Below are positions 44,160 through 55,750 of a stretch of DNA of 64,000 bases, piece by piece. Where the stretch lies: positions 186,001 through 250,000 of the forward strand of contig JAEQBH010003856.1 of assembly GCA_016808115.1 (NCBI GenBank), read 5' to 3'. The translations under genes and the position numbers were made by a program. Each line of letters opens with the position of its first letter. Positions within the stretch are counted from its first letter, which is position 1. This DNA comes from Tetrastigma voinierianum (Eukaryota; Streptophyta; Magnoliopsida; Vitales; Vitaceae). The notes under the pieces are model-generated. The model had not been told where the DNA came from, did not search any database, and worked only from the letters and a program-made list of their open reading frames with translations.

Positions 44160-46640
44160 TGCATATGTGGTTGATGCGGAAAAGGCGCAGCCTAGTTCTT
44201 CAGACATCCCTACAGTTTGTGATTATCCAGACGTGTTTCCAAAGGAGTTGCCAGGGTTGCCTCCATAGAGGGAAATTGAGTTTTCAATTAACGTTGTTCC
44301 AGGTGCCACTCCGACATTCATTACACTGTATAGAATGTCTTCGGTGGAGTTAAAAAAATTGAAGCTTCAGTTACAAGATTTATTAGAAAAGGGATTTATT
44401 CGTCCAATTGTATCCCCATGGGGAGCTCCAGTGCTCTTTGTTAAGAAGAAAGATGGTACACTTCGGTTATGTGTTGATTATAGACAACTGAACAAGATGA
44501 CAGTGAAGAACAAGTACCCATTACCAAGGATTGATGACTTGTTCGACCAATTGAAAGGTACAGGTGTCTTTTTGAAAATCGACCTGCGATATCATCAATT
44601 AAGGATTAAGGATGCGGATGTGCATAAGATGACATTTAGAATGCGGTATGGACATTACGACTTCCTTGTAATGACATTTGGGTTAACAAATGCACCAGCG
44701 GCTTTCATGGACTTAATGAACAATGTTTTCTAATCGTTTTTGAATCGGTTTGTTGTGGTGTTTATAGATGACATCCTTGTGTATTCAAAGGATTGGGAAG
44801 ATTATGACATGCAACTCCGGGTAGTGTTAGAAACCTTGAGGAAGGAAGAGTTGTTTGCAAAATTGAGTAAGTGTGACTTTTGGTTGAGAGAAGTGTCACG
44901 GAAGTTCGTAGCTTCCTAGGTTTGGCAGGTTACTATAGAAGGTTTGTTAAGGGTTTTCATGATCGCGCCCCGATGACCTAGATTGCTCCAAAAGAATGTG
45001 ATATTTGAGTGGAGTGAAAAGTGTCAAGCTAGTTTTGAAAAGTTGAAAGCATTTTTAACCGAGGCTTCGGTTCTTACTCATCTGACCTTTGGTAAAGAAT
45101 ATGTGATCTTCAGTAATGCTTCGCTAAATGGGCTCGAATGTGTCCTTATGCAAGAAGGTAAAGTGGTGGCTTATGCTTTAAGGCAGTTGAAGCCGCATAA
45201 AAAGGATTACCCTACACATGATTTGGAATTGGTCGCCATTGTGTTTGCATTGAAAATATGGAGACACTATCTTTATGGAGAAAAGTGTTTCATCTACATC
45301 GATGACAAAAGTCTTAAGTATTTGCCCTTGCTACGGGAGCTTAACTTGAGACAACGTAGATGGATGGAATTGATCAAGGATTATGATTGTGTCACCGATT
45401 ACCACCCCGGGAAAGCTAATGCAGTGGCAGACATTCTTAGTAGAAAGTCATTGCAAACACTACGAGCGCTGAAAGCTCATTTGTCATTATCAGACAACGG
45501 TGCAATAGTGGCGGAATTAATGGCAAGACCGAATATGTTAAATCAAGTGCAAGAGGCACAAAAAAGTGATGAGAAAATTTCTACCATTGTAAGTCAGAAT
45601 AGAATGGGGATAGAACTTGAGTTTTCAGTGAATGAGGATGGATTCTTGTATTATAGAGATCGGGTTTGTGTACCCAATGATAATGAGTTGAAGAAATCCA
45701 TTCTTGAAGAGGCACACTATGGATCCTTTGCTATACATCTTGGTAGCACCAAAATGTATCAGGATTTGAAGACTTCATAACGGTGGTCCGGAATGAAGAA
45801 AGATGTTTCGGATTTTGTGACCAAATGTATGGTGTGCCAGAAGATGAAGGCGAAACATCAAATTCCTTCGGGTTTGTTGTAGCCTATTAGAATACCCGAG
45901 TGGAAATGGGGCCGAATCACAATGGATTTCAGGTCAAGCTACTACTGACAGGAGGAAGCAGGATTCGCCAGTCATGGCAGACCTGACTGACAAAGTCGGG
46001 CCTCACTCCTACCAAGAAGAATCGACTAGTCTCACTTGATAAGTCAAGCAGTTCTACATAGAGGAAATAATTCGGTTACATGGGATTCCAGTGTCTATCA
46101 TTTCAAATACAGATTTGAGGTTCACTTCGAGATTTTGGGGAAAATTGGCTTTAGGCACTCGACTAAATTTCAACACGGCTTTCCACCTGTAGACGGATGG
46201 ACAATCTGAGATAGTTATTCAAGTTTTAGAGGATATGATAAGAAGTTGTGTGATCGACTATGAGGGTAATTGGGATAGACATATTCCTCTAGTTGAATTT
46301 ATGTATATCAATAGCTTCCAAATGAGTACTCCGAATGGCGTTTTTACGAGGCTCTTTGCTGAAGGAAATGTAGGACCCCCACTGTATCGACAGAGCTATG
46401 ACAAGAAAGTGGATTCCGCTCGCTTTGACTCAAGAGACCGAGGAGAAGGTAAAAATGATCAAAGAAAGATTAAAGGTAGCCGCGGATAGACAAAAGTTTT
46501 ACGTCGACTTGAAAAGAAAGGACATTCAATATGAGATCGGCGAGAAAGTGTACTTGAAAGTTTCTCCTTGGAAGAAAATCATGACATTTGGGCGAAAGGG
46601 TAAGTTGAACCCTAGGTTCTTTAGGCCGTATGAAGTGATT
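44160..46640 (+). pseudogene. pol: Gypsy-2 pol: RT, RNase H and integrase
   Basis: The linker YPDVFPKELPGLPP (44225-44268) leads to RT at 44335-44733 with SPWGAPVLFVKKKDGTLRLC and GLTNAPAAFMDL. After a stop at 44731, VVVFIDDILVYSKD carries the catalytic pair. RNase H lies in the open frame 44983-45780 (265 codons): EYVIFSNASLNG has N where the first catalytic Asp is expected, and DLELVAIVFALKIWRHYLYG and YHPGKANAVADILSRK follow. The integrase zinc-binding part is HLGSTKMYQDLK then KCMVCQKMKAKHQIPSG. In the core, TDLRFTSRFWGKLAL and TDGQSEIVIQVLEDM carry the second Asp and the Glu. The part around 45935-46060 is scrambled. Confidence 0.85.
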
Positions 46641-46644
46641 TAGA

Positions 46645-46649
46645 AAGTG
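46645..46649. repeat. Target duplication AAGTG (left)
   Basis: AAGTG directly before TGTGACGCC, repeated at 49280-49284. Confidence 0.85.
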
Positions 46650-46695
46650 TGTGACGCCCCCAACCCAGCACCCGGTGTCAAGCGAGGGTGTCATC

Positions 46696-46718
46696 ATATA
46701 TATATATATATATATATT
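46696..46718. repeat. (AT)n microsatellite
   Basis: About eleven AT units inside the solo LTR. Confidence 0.9.
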
Positions 46719-47366
46719 AAACTTATAACCTTTAAGCTTGTTCATTCATATAATGTTAAACACTTAACTTGTACTATATCCTGTAGCAGCGGATTACAAA
46801 ATATATACAAGCTCCATACATGGAAGTGTTCAACATTTACAATATTTACATTGCTTCATTTGTTTACAAACAATAAAAAGGATAGTGCATATACAAAATA
46901 GACTAAAAAGTCTTCAAGTGAGCACCTAATGATGTGTTGACCTTGGAGACTGATGCGGATTGTCCTGTCCTCTTGCCTCTGCTTTCGTACCTTCATGAAT
47001 GAAAACCCTTGCTAAGCTTTACGCTTAGTGGGAATAAATACATATAGACGACCTCTAATCAAAGTCATCACACTTTAGACAGATGCATATAACTTTAACA
47101 TTCATTTACATATACACATGCTTATTCATGTTTTGAACATATCATTTATAGATATGCTTCTACATATATCAGACTTATTCTTCTTATCATGTTTCATTCC
47201 ATATCATCTTTCATTTACATTTTTTGTTCTTGTACTTATCACTGTTTACGTATCATCACATAGTAATGCTATGCTTCTCATATCATGTCATGTCATTTAC
47301 AAATTCTTGTCATTTATCTTATATTTCATGCCTACATAAACCTTAGAAGTGGATACGGGAAAGAAC

Positions 47367-47475
47367 TGTATGTACAAGAAAGTACTATCACTGTACGAGA
47401 CAATGATCTCTATCTGTATGTACCCGAAGGTACTATCACTGTATGAGACAATGATCTCTATCTGTATGACCCAAA
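47367..47475. repeat. ~54-bp tandem repeat in the solo LTR
   Basis: Two units sharing GTACTATCACTGTA and GAGACAATGATCTCTATCTG; the second part contains GAGACAATGATCTC, a near-palindrome. Confidence 0.8.
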
Positions 47476-49279
47476 CGGGGCCGTTATAATGATCCAAACG
47501 GATCGGTGCCATCAATTCAAACTAGGGCCCCGATATCTCAGAATGTGATGTCAGAGTAACTATATCCCTATAGGCATGCCTATCTATCAAACTACCTGAT
47601 CTTAAGCAGACAATCATTTTTACTATGTTTTCTTAACAATCTTTTAGGTATTAGAAAAGATATCCTGTATACAATATGAATACTCACTCGATATCAGTAT
47701 ACTTATGAGATATCTATTTTCAAATAATCTCTTATAAACATTTAACTGCATTTCTTTCATATAACACAATTATATATGTATTATCTTTTAACTTTCTCAT
47801 AACACATGCTATCATAATCATATTACTATGATGCATTATTTAATATAACAATACATCTATATAACCTTTATACAATTTTAGTTTCTATAACCACCCCGCT
47901 CGAACGCCCTAGGCACCCTAAGTCCATTTTCGACTACACTCGACCTTACTTTCTTCATGAAAGTTATTCTCCCCGATGTCTAGTTTGTATAGAAATTAGA
48001 ATCACCTCATTTGGACCAATATAACCTGCCATTTAAATAAACTAGAATTACTCCAATTCATTGACTGCTTTGACAGAGCCAGGATCGAATTGTTCTTTAC
48101 TGGTAATTTTCAGTCTAATGGGCTCCTAATTTGGATATACTTATTTCAGGAATATTTGTTCTCCTAGAAGTATAGTTTACCCAGAAATTTTAATCATTCA
48201 ATTTAGATGAGTGAAACTCAACTTATGACCTAAATACCAAAACTGTTCCGGAACCCAAAACTGTATCAAAATTGACCCGAAAACAGGGCATCACTTTGAA
48301 GAATTTTCTGGGTCTCATGGAGTCCGAATTTGGATATACTTATTTCAGGAATATTTATTCTCCTAGAAGTCTAGTCTACTCAGAAATTTGAATCACTCAA
48401 TTTGGATGAGCATGACGCTATGGCCAAACAAAAACACTCCGTTGAAAAACTGACAAAGATCTCCCTAAAACCCAATATTTTCTCTATACAAATTTTTCCT
48501 CTATTGAGGACCACAACCAAACCAACAAGGATTCTACACAAACAAAGAGGTATTCTAAACCTCCAAACAAGTATCCATAAAAAAATTCATACCAAAAATC
48601 CATACAAAATCCCTACAAAAGTTCCTAACAAGTTCTATACTAGAATCCATAGAAACCATACAAATCTATGCATATCTTTTGTCATTTAGTTTTTATACCA
48701 ACCCAACTCTCATCAAATCCAGGGTTAGGAGAGAAATTCCTAACAAAACACTAGAAAGATCAAATGCCAAACAAGAAATCCTTACATCCAAGGTAGTTCC
48801 ATACAACCCAAAACATGTATCCATACAAAGTTCCTTACCTTTTTGGCCTTCCTTTCTTCTTTCTTCTTCTCTTCTTCTTCTCCTCTCTTTCTCTCTCTAC
48901 GTCGCTTCCTCCACCTGGGGCAAATGTTTCACTTGGTAGACCAAATGTGGTCTTATCCCCTGCAATTTGGGTCCTTAGGCCATACCTGGCCCATCCCAAT
49001 AATGCATTATTGCCTTTAACTTTCTTATTTACCTTTAAATCTCATAACTCCTTCTATTTGCATTTCATTTTCAAGCTTTTATACTCGAATTCTAGACATC
49101 CTCATTACGAATTGGTCTTCAAGTGGTAATTTACCAATTTACCCTTGGCTCTTGTACGGATTTCGAGTTTTTCTTATTTTATTTTTTTTGCATGTTTTTA
49201 TTTCAGAAAAATATACATTTACTTTTATTATACCAAAAACATGGTATAAAACTATCATGGTATAATTTGGGGTATTACA

Positions 49280-49580
49280 AAGTGGGTCCAGTGGCATATA
49301 GGTTAGCCTTACCTCTAGAGTTGGAAAAGATCCATAACGTTTTCCACGCTTCAATGTTAAGGAGGTATGTCGACCCCCACATGTGGTCTCTTCTCGAGAT
49401 TATCGAGCTTCTCATTTAGACTTACGAAGAGGAACCCATAGAGATCTTGGCTCGAGAAGTCAAAGAATTGAGGAACAAACTAATTCCATTAGTCAAAGTA
49501 TTGTGGAGAAACCACAAGACGAAGGAAGCCATGTGGGAAAGCGAAGAAACTATGCGTCAGTAATATCCACAACTGTTCAC
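49280..49580 (+). pseudogene. pol: Gypsy-2 integrase C-terminus with chromodomain-like tail
   Basis: Reading resumes as VGPVAYRLALPLELEKIHNV then FHASMLRRYV, the standard integrase C-terminal block. A frame change follows, then YEEEPIEILAREVKELRNKL, VKVLWRNHKTKEAMWESEE and YPQLF. This is the chromodomain-like end of plant chromoviruses, which directs integration to particular chromatin. A single TAA interrupts it near 49560. Confidence 0.8.
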
Positions 49581-49608
49581 TGAAGGTAATTTCAAGGACG
49601 AAATCTCC

Positions 49609-49623
49609 TAAGTGAGGAGGAGT
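49609..49623 (+). other. Gypsy-2 polypurine tract
   Basis: AAGTGAGGAGGAG directly before the 3' LTR. Confidence 0.75.
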
Positions 49624-50759
49624 TGTAATGTCCCAAAAATAGCCTTCTTGTTTTATTATTTTACATTATAGTATTTTATGCCATTATTATTATTATTATT
49701 TTATTATTCTATTTGTTATGTTATTGGTTTTAGGTGATAGAAATATTGATAAATGAAGTGTAATTACAATAAGAAGAAGGACTAAAATGAAAAAAATGAG
49801 AAAAGAAAGCCAAAATGAGATATCCAAACAAGGCCTTGTAATGGATGAGAGGATAAGACCAAAAATTGGTCTTAGAATGGGTATTTTTCACTTTTTGGAA
49901 AAGGGAGAGAGCGAGGGTTATGGGTTCTTGAGAAGAGCCATTGTTGGTGATTGTTTCATTTGTTCAAAGTTTTGCAAGAAAAGATAAGAAAAGGGAAGTG
50001 ATCAAATGTTTAAGAAGAAAGCAAGGTATGGATTCTCCCTTTAATTGTTGGGGAGTCCTAACTCATTTTCAGGTTAGGAGAACCTAACTCTTCCATCTTT
50101 GGGTAATTTGTTCTTGAATTGGAGTTTTATTTCTTTGGATTGTTTTTGTTTGGCTTGTGGGGTCTTAAATGCCAAGAAGTGTAAAAAGAGATGTATAGGT
50201 TTTGAAGGGAATTGCTGTCAAAGTTTTTTTTCTTTCTAAAACCCATATTTTTGTTTTGGCCATAACTTGTCCTCTTGAACTCCAAATTGGATTATTCCAA
50301 TTTGAGATGATGCATAAGAATCATGGATGAAAATGTCTAAAAGAAATAAAGACCTAAATCAGTCAAGAAAGAGCAACTATGTTGGTGTTTCCGAGATGGA
50401 CCAAAACAAAGTCTAGAAACAGGAAAATTTATGGGTTGTGTCATGTTTTTGTTTTGGCCATAACTTGGCCATTAGTCATCCAAATTGAGTGATTCCAATT
50501 GGGAAAGAACCCTAATAGGTAAACCTACAAAATTATAGAAGGTACCAAGAAGAAAACCTGACTCTAAGTTCCCTATGTTTTAGATTGAAGTGAAAACATG
50601 GGTAAGTTGCTGGGTTATCCTCTATTTTGGTACAGTCTTGGTGTTTTAGACATAAGTTAAGTTTTAATGATCGAAATGAGATGATTCCAATTCATAATGA
50701 AAATAGACTCATTGAGCTATTATTTTCGGCGTTTAAAATATGGCTCATTTGTTCGGCAG

Positions 50760-50796
<37 letters not shown>

Positions 50797-52607
50797 AAAT
50801 TTTCATGAAGGTGTATTGGGTAGAAATCAACCCTAACCAGAAACCCTAGCATGCACGATTGATTTTTTTTCTTTCTTTGTTTGTTCTCTGATTGTGATGT
50901 ATTTGCTATGGATAAGGGGCTGGTGATGATAAAACTTGGGCAAAAATCGGGATTTAAAGAATAGGAGACAAGAATCGGCAACTCTTTTGGTTTGTTCTTC
51001 ACATTTCTCTTCTTGTTTCGGTGTTGTGTTTATTTTATCATCAAACCTGAAGTGTTGATATAAAATCTACATGTGTGCTTCGGTTTGAACCATAAATAAA
51101 TTGGTTTGGGTGTCGGGGTTAATTGATCTCAAGTGTACAATATGAAAAAGGGAAGGCAATGTATGTTCATGCATGAATCATGTGTAGTCGAATGTGTATC
51201 GTGTGTATGGTTCGGCTGTGCAAAATTAATGTATGTATGTTTTAAATTAAGTTTCCAAATCAAGTAAAGGTTTGTAATTGAAATAGTGCATAAAGCCTAT
51301 GTTAAGTGAGTTAAAATGAAGAAAAGTGATTGATTATGGCTAAATGCGTAGATAGTGTTTCTATGTAGATTACGTGGTAACTTTTGTGTGCATAATTATT
51401 GACTTGGAATAAATTGGTTTTTAAAATGGGTTAATCGGATAGTTAACATAGGGGTAAAATAGGCATATTGGTTGTAAACTTGCGTTATTGTGGAATTCTT
51501 GTGAATATAATCCAGCAACTTTTACTATGACTAATTAGTAATGCCTTTAAGAGAATGTTAACCGTCATATTCAAGTTAGGGATAGATTGGTATACCAATA
51601 AGGATAAATGTAGCAGTACTGCGAATGATATGTTTTATAGTGACATAACGATCCGTAGCCCAGCGGGACAGTAATGGTAGTGCGCATAAAAATGTAATGT
51701 AAAATAACTAGCTCAGCCCAAGAGGGACAATACTCGAAGTTATTAAAAGTGTTAAACCGACCACAGCTCCCCGAAGAAGACCGGTTGGTGATTCCATATT
51801 CTCTCGTGACCGAAAATTTCGATTAGATTCGTTTTAAGGGAAAATTATTAATAAACGTGTGAATTGTATTATGACAAAAATACTAGTATATGCGAGCATG
51901 AAAGATGTGAATTATCGTGTTTTTATATGCAAGATAAAAGGAATGAATGTTTAACTAGTATAAAATGTTATATATATAAATATTGCATTGATCACATGAG
52001 CAGCATGCTGAAATGTTGTTTGGAAAAATATGTTGAATGTAATTGTGACGAGTAATGTATGTCTGTAGACGCATATTATTTAAACGTACATATATATGTT
52101 GTGCTGATTGTTTGACATGAGAATAGAAACATAAAGAACCACTAAGCATGAAATGCTTAGCGTGTTGATTTCTCATGCGCAGGTACCGTGTAGATAATGG
52201 CAAGACTGAAGACCGACGAGCATAGAGTCACCGTCATACAGTTCGGAGTATATGAAAATGCTTTGTTTCATGCATACCACTTTATTTCATGATACCATGT
52301 GATTATTTTTTTGGAAATCAAAGATGTTTAAGTCTTCATGGATAAATAAGGTGAACTCCAAGAATACTTGTAAATGTTTTGGAAAGGCATATAATCACAT
52401 TTTGTGGTCTGTATATGTTGTACTAAAGAATAGATATGGTCCATCTTGAAATGATATGATGTATATTTCTCATCCTAATGAATGTATTAGTAATGATATC
52501 ATTTATTCATATATATATATGTATGTTTATATGAAGTGTGTTTTGACAAATGATTTCATGGCCGTCTCCTGGATCCGGGTCACATCTGCCTGGGCTTAGG
52601 TGCGATA
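49624..52607 (+). repeat. Gypsy-2 3' LTR
   Basis: Begins TGTAATGTCCCAAAAATAGCC and ends ...GGTGCGATA, followed by AGGTA. Carries a 35-base poly-A tract at 50760-50794 that the 5' LTR lacks. Confidence 0.9.
50760..50794. repeat. Poly-A tract in the gypsy-2 3' LTR
   Basis: Thirty-five consecutive A residues, absent at the matching place (about 41310) in the 5' LTR. Confidence 0.95.
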
Positions 52608-53027
52608 AGGTAAAACTTCCTATCATTTAGGCTCATACTGACGCCAAATTAATTTCTAGCTTCAGCCCTCCATCAATCGCTTCGACATTAGATCCCAGCT
52701 TTAGTGATGATCTCCTATTGCTCTCGCAAAGGTAAACGTTAGTGCTTATCCAATTTCATTTTCTCATGACCTTGTCATCACATTCTGTTCTTTATCGATC
52801 CTTAGACTCAATTTTGTTGCCTAATAAGTCTTCTGAAGCCCTCGCCACCTGGTCATAATGCTGCGACGGCAGACGGATGCTTCAATCGACAAATGGTAAT
52901 TTTGACTTTGTCTGCTTTACTGGCTGGGAAAGAAAGCCATTGGTTGTCATTGCGTTTTACAAGGAAGGCATCTCGATGGTTCCATTGCTCGATTGAAAGC
53001 CCACCTAGTTGCTAAAGGGTATGCCCA
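52608..53027 (+). pseudogene. pol: Copia-3 linker and start of reverse transcriptase
   Basis: Continues copia-3 after gypsy-2. Frames give DPSFSDDLLLLSQR, LDSILLPNKSSEALA (about 52800-52840), a broken CRWVF-type stretch and finally GSIARLKAHLVAKGYAHN (about 52975-53028), the first RT block. The element stops there, so most of RT and all of RNase H are missing. Confidence 0.8.
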
Positions 53028-53199
53028 TAACTAATTTTTCTTCTTTTTCTACCCCAACCTCTTTTGATTTCCATTCATCACACATCCACTTCAACCAAAC
53101 CCCAAATTCAAAATACATGTATTCACAAGATATAACTTTGACAACTACATGTTAAAGTAAACATGGGCTTTTGACTGAAGAGCATTCAACACAAAGGTT
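53028..53199. other. Flank, probably Athila/Tat-type untranslated sequence
   Basis: CA-rich non-coding sequence. It appears to continue across the hAT insertion into 54623 onward (ACACAAAGGTTCAAA joins GGCTCATTCTTGG). Confidence 0.4.
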
Positions 53200-53897
53200 C
53201 AAAGGGCTAGAGTTGGCAATTTGGGAGGGTCGATCAAGCTAAGCCAGGCTTACACAGGGCCAAGGGAAAAATGGATCAGGTCAGGCCTAATTTATATCGG
53301 CCTGTCATTTTATTAGCCCAGCCGTACCTTATATCGGGCCAGCGGGCCAGCCCGAACCTATAAAGATGGGTTACTTGGTTTCTGGTTCTTCTTCGTATTG
53401 TCCTTATCTTCTACTTCTAGTTTTGATTATGTGAATCTATGGATGGTACAAAGCAAAGAGAGAAAGATAGACCCCCGCCAAAAGCTGAAAGAGGTGGGAA
53501 TAATGGATCAAAGTTGCCATTCCTCTTGTGACTCTACCATCACTACTAATACCATAAGAAAATCACCAACAAAGCCAACCCACGTCTTTTTCCTCCTATA
53601 TGCATCAAAATCCAAAATCAGCATAGACCTAGATGCTAGGCTAAAAAAATATGAAAAATCTTGTGTGTTTTTTGTTTCTCACAATCCAAATATAACTACT
53701 GTCCCCATAAGAAGACCATCTATCTCATAAAAATTAAATAAATACTAAAGACAAAGGAACTATAAACAGGGGCAAACAAGAAACCCATATGGAAAAACTT
53801 ACTTTTATGGTTTTATTCATATTCAAAATAGCTTTTATCTACGGAGGAATCAGGAAATTGGAAAAAATAAAAAGAAAGGTGGTTTCAAATGGTAGCA

Positions 53898-53960
53898 GCA
53901 GTAGATCACTACTAGCAGCAGCAGCAGATCACTACTACCAGTAGCAACAAGGGGGTTTCA
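53898..53960. repeat. GCAGCAGTAGATCACTACTA minisatellite-like stretch
   Basis: Short units around AGCAGCAG and ATCACTACTA recur several times here and again near 53990-54010, inside the hAT element. Confidence 0.7.
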
Positions 53961-54127
53961 AATGGGAAAAAAAAGAGTAAAGTCACTACTAGAAGCAGTA
54001 GCAGATCACTACCTCAAACACCTCAATAAAATCTCTCATAAGATCTCTAAACCTATTATTAGAATATCTACTATTGATCCTCTCTCTCTCTCCCACCCAA
54101 ATCGCAGATGCTTAGACGGTCTTGCAG

Positions 54128-54246
54128 ATGGATCTTTCATTTCTAATTCTTCTCCTCTCCATCCTCCTCCTCTTCTCCCCTATCCTCTCTTCCACGGATA
54201 TCCCCCTCGATGCCAACCTCACCTCCTCCGACCTCAACAAAAAATG
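54128..54246 (+). pseudogene. Signal-peptide-like reading frame inside the hAT element
   Basis: An ATG opens a frame whose first residues MDLSFLILLLSILLLFSPIL form a typical secretory signal. STDIPLDANLTSSDLNKKW follows and the frame then meets TGGTAAGCC, which is either a stop or a splice donor (GTAAGC at 54247). The composition differs from the rest of the element, which suggests a captured host exon. The beginning resembles extracellular-domain starts of lectin-type receptor kinases, but that is a weak guess. Confidence 0.35.
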
Positions 54247-54622
54247 GTAAGCCCAGCAACAAAGAAGCCCTGAAGAATGGCAAGAAGGAGAAGCCCTTAG
54301 TGTCAACCATGCTTGCTAGAAGGAGAAGGAGAAGGAAGGAGAAGGCATTTTGTAAAAAGGAAATTAGGGTTTAGGGGGCAATATATATACATATATTAAT
54401 TTGGTAATTAGGCCAACCAGAAAAAAATCTGGCTAGCCTAGCTCGAAAAAAATCGGGCTAGCTCAGCCCAATGTTTTTTTTACCTGGTAGGCCAATCGGG
54501 GTCGGGCAAATTTTGGCCCGATTTTTTGGGGCTAATAAAATTAAAGCCCAGGCTGGCCCTAATTTCAAGTTGATCGAGCTAACCTAACAGACCAGGCTCA
54601 AACTTCCAGCTCTACAAAAGGC

Positions 54623-55750
54623 TCATTCTTGGTTTTCAAGACATAAAATGGCTAATAAGGCTCAATGTTGGGTGACTATGGGTCAATGCGTATAAGGGTT
54701 AGCTAGAAAGGCTTAATTGGTCTAAGGATGACCTATATCATTTCCTAATTGTTATATTGACTAGGATTTCACCTCGAGTGATAATTGAACAAGTTCTAGA
54801 GTCTTAAGAGATCAATTAGAATGATATTCACCTAATTCTTCTCTAAACCTAGAAGTATTGACTAAGGAGAGTACATGACTTGAGCTCAAGGTACTAAGAA
54901 CATATGGTCTGGTCTATAACTACATGGTCAACACATTATACTTTGCATTCAACTATCTCTCATTTTCTTCATGTGAAAGAAGGTTCAATCAATTTTTCAT
55001 CATAGGCAACCCTTCTTCTCAACACAACCTAACACAACTAGAACACAAAAACTTTGAAATCTTTTTGGATTTTTCAAACTTTTTCAAAATTTTAAGGATT
55101 TTTCAAAATTTTGAAATTACTTCAAGGATCATGTCTAAACATACTATATGACAGTTCAATAACTCTCACAAACAATGATTCGTGACAATTTCCATTCACA
55201 TAATCAACACATAAGCATGCTTATAAGACATTCAATTCCAAAGCATAACAATAACACATAAACACAAACTACAATTATCTCATTAAAACAAACAAACACA
55301 CCAAACAAACTAACAACAAACTAACATAAACAAGGTTCATAAGTACTACAAGAAACACATATAAAGGAGGGACAAATAAGAAAAAGGGTAAAATATACCC
55401 CAAACTTAAATCAAGAGGGTGTCCTCAATGTTGACCAACAAACAGTGGGAGCAGAAAATCCCTTGGCAAAGAAGTTGTAAAGCCGTCAAAATTGCTCCTG
55501 ACTGACCGAATCCTAGCATACCACATGATGGTACAATCAGAGGCTATGTAGGAAAATGGAACTGTGGAAGTGGAGGTGGTGGTGGGCTTGAGTGCGAGGA
55601 GTTGGCTCTATGATCCCTCAACTCCGGCCGCGGGTATCAAGCATGGCGCTCCATCCGCCCTACGGCAAGCATAGCGAGCCGTGTAAAAGTTAGTGAGAAA
55701 CGCAGACGCTGCATGCAAGTATACGCCGCCGAGTTCACACAAGGTAGTGG
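54623..55750 (-). other. Athila/Tat-type 3' debris with a polypurine-like motif
   Basis: Non-coding, CA-rich sequence typical of untranslated parts of large gypsy elements. The minus strand at about 55395-55430 reads AGGACACCCTCTTG then AAGTTTGGGG, like the end of an Athila/Tat internal region. The part 55440-55740 is GC-richer and may be the decayed 3' end of an ORF. No gene can be called. Confidence 0.4.

Larger units (their letters stand above)
46650..49279 (-). mobile_element. Solo gypsy LTR inserted in gypsy-2, target duplication AAGTG
   Basis: Plus-strand ends are TGTGACGCCCCC...GGGGTATTACA, so on the minus strand it runs TGTAATACCCC...GGGCGTCACA, 2630 bp. AAGTG flanks both sides. No coding sequence, primer site or second LTR is attached, so it is a solo LTR left by LTR-LTR recombination. 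Ends and length resemble gypsy-1 LTRs, a related but different family. The interrupted gypsy-2 reading resumes directly after it. Confidence 0.9.
40233..52607 (+). mobile_element. Gypsy-2: chromovirus-type Ty3/gypsy element, target duplication AGGTA
   Basis: LTRs at 40233-43127 and 49624-52607, flanked by AGGTA at 40228-40232 and 52608-52612. It has a primer-binding site, gag N-terminal half, RT, RNase H, integrase, a chromodomain-like C-terminus and a polypurine tract on the plus strand. It is the best preserved element here, with a 265-codon frame. It split copia-3, and was later split by the solo LTR at 46650-49279. Gag zinc knuckle and protease are missing. Confidence 0.9.
53208..54614. 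mobile_element. Nonautonomous hAT element, 8-bp target duplication
   Basis: Ends are TAGAGTTGGCAATTTGGG and, as its complement on the right, TAGAGCTGGAAGTTTGAG: short terminal inverted repeats of hAT style. Flanks are CAAAGGGC (53200-53207) and CAAAAGGC (54615-54622), an 8-bp duplication with one mismatch. Subterminal zones are rich in GGCC/GGGC/CGGGC motifs (for example 53275-53350 and 54400-54560). No transposase is present at 1407 bp, so it would need a helper. Confidence 0.8.

Noticed and set aside
47367..47475. CRISPR-like spaced repeat
   Set aside because: Only two units, no unique spacers, and it lies inside a plant LTR.
48402..49129. Overlapping frames of 86-104 codons
   Set aside because: They lie wholly in the solo LTR and change register with its repeats; no protein family fits.
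54112..54306. 64-codon minus-strand frame in the hAT element
   Set aside because: Complement of the CT-rich stretch that also holds the signal-peptide-like frame; no motif.
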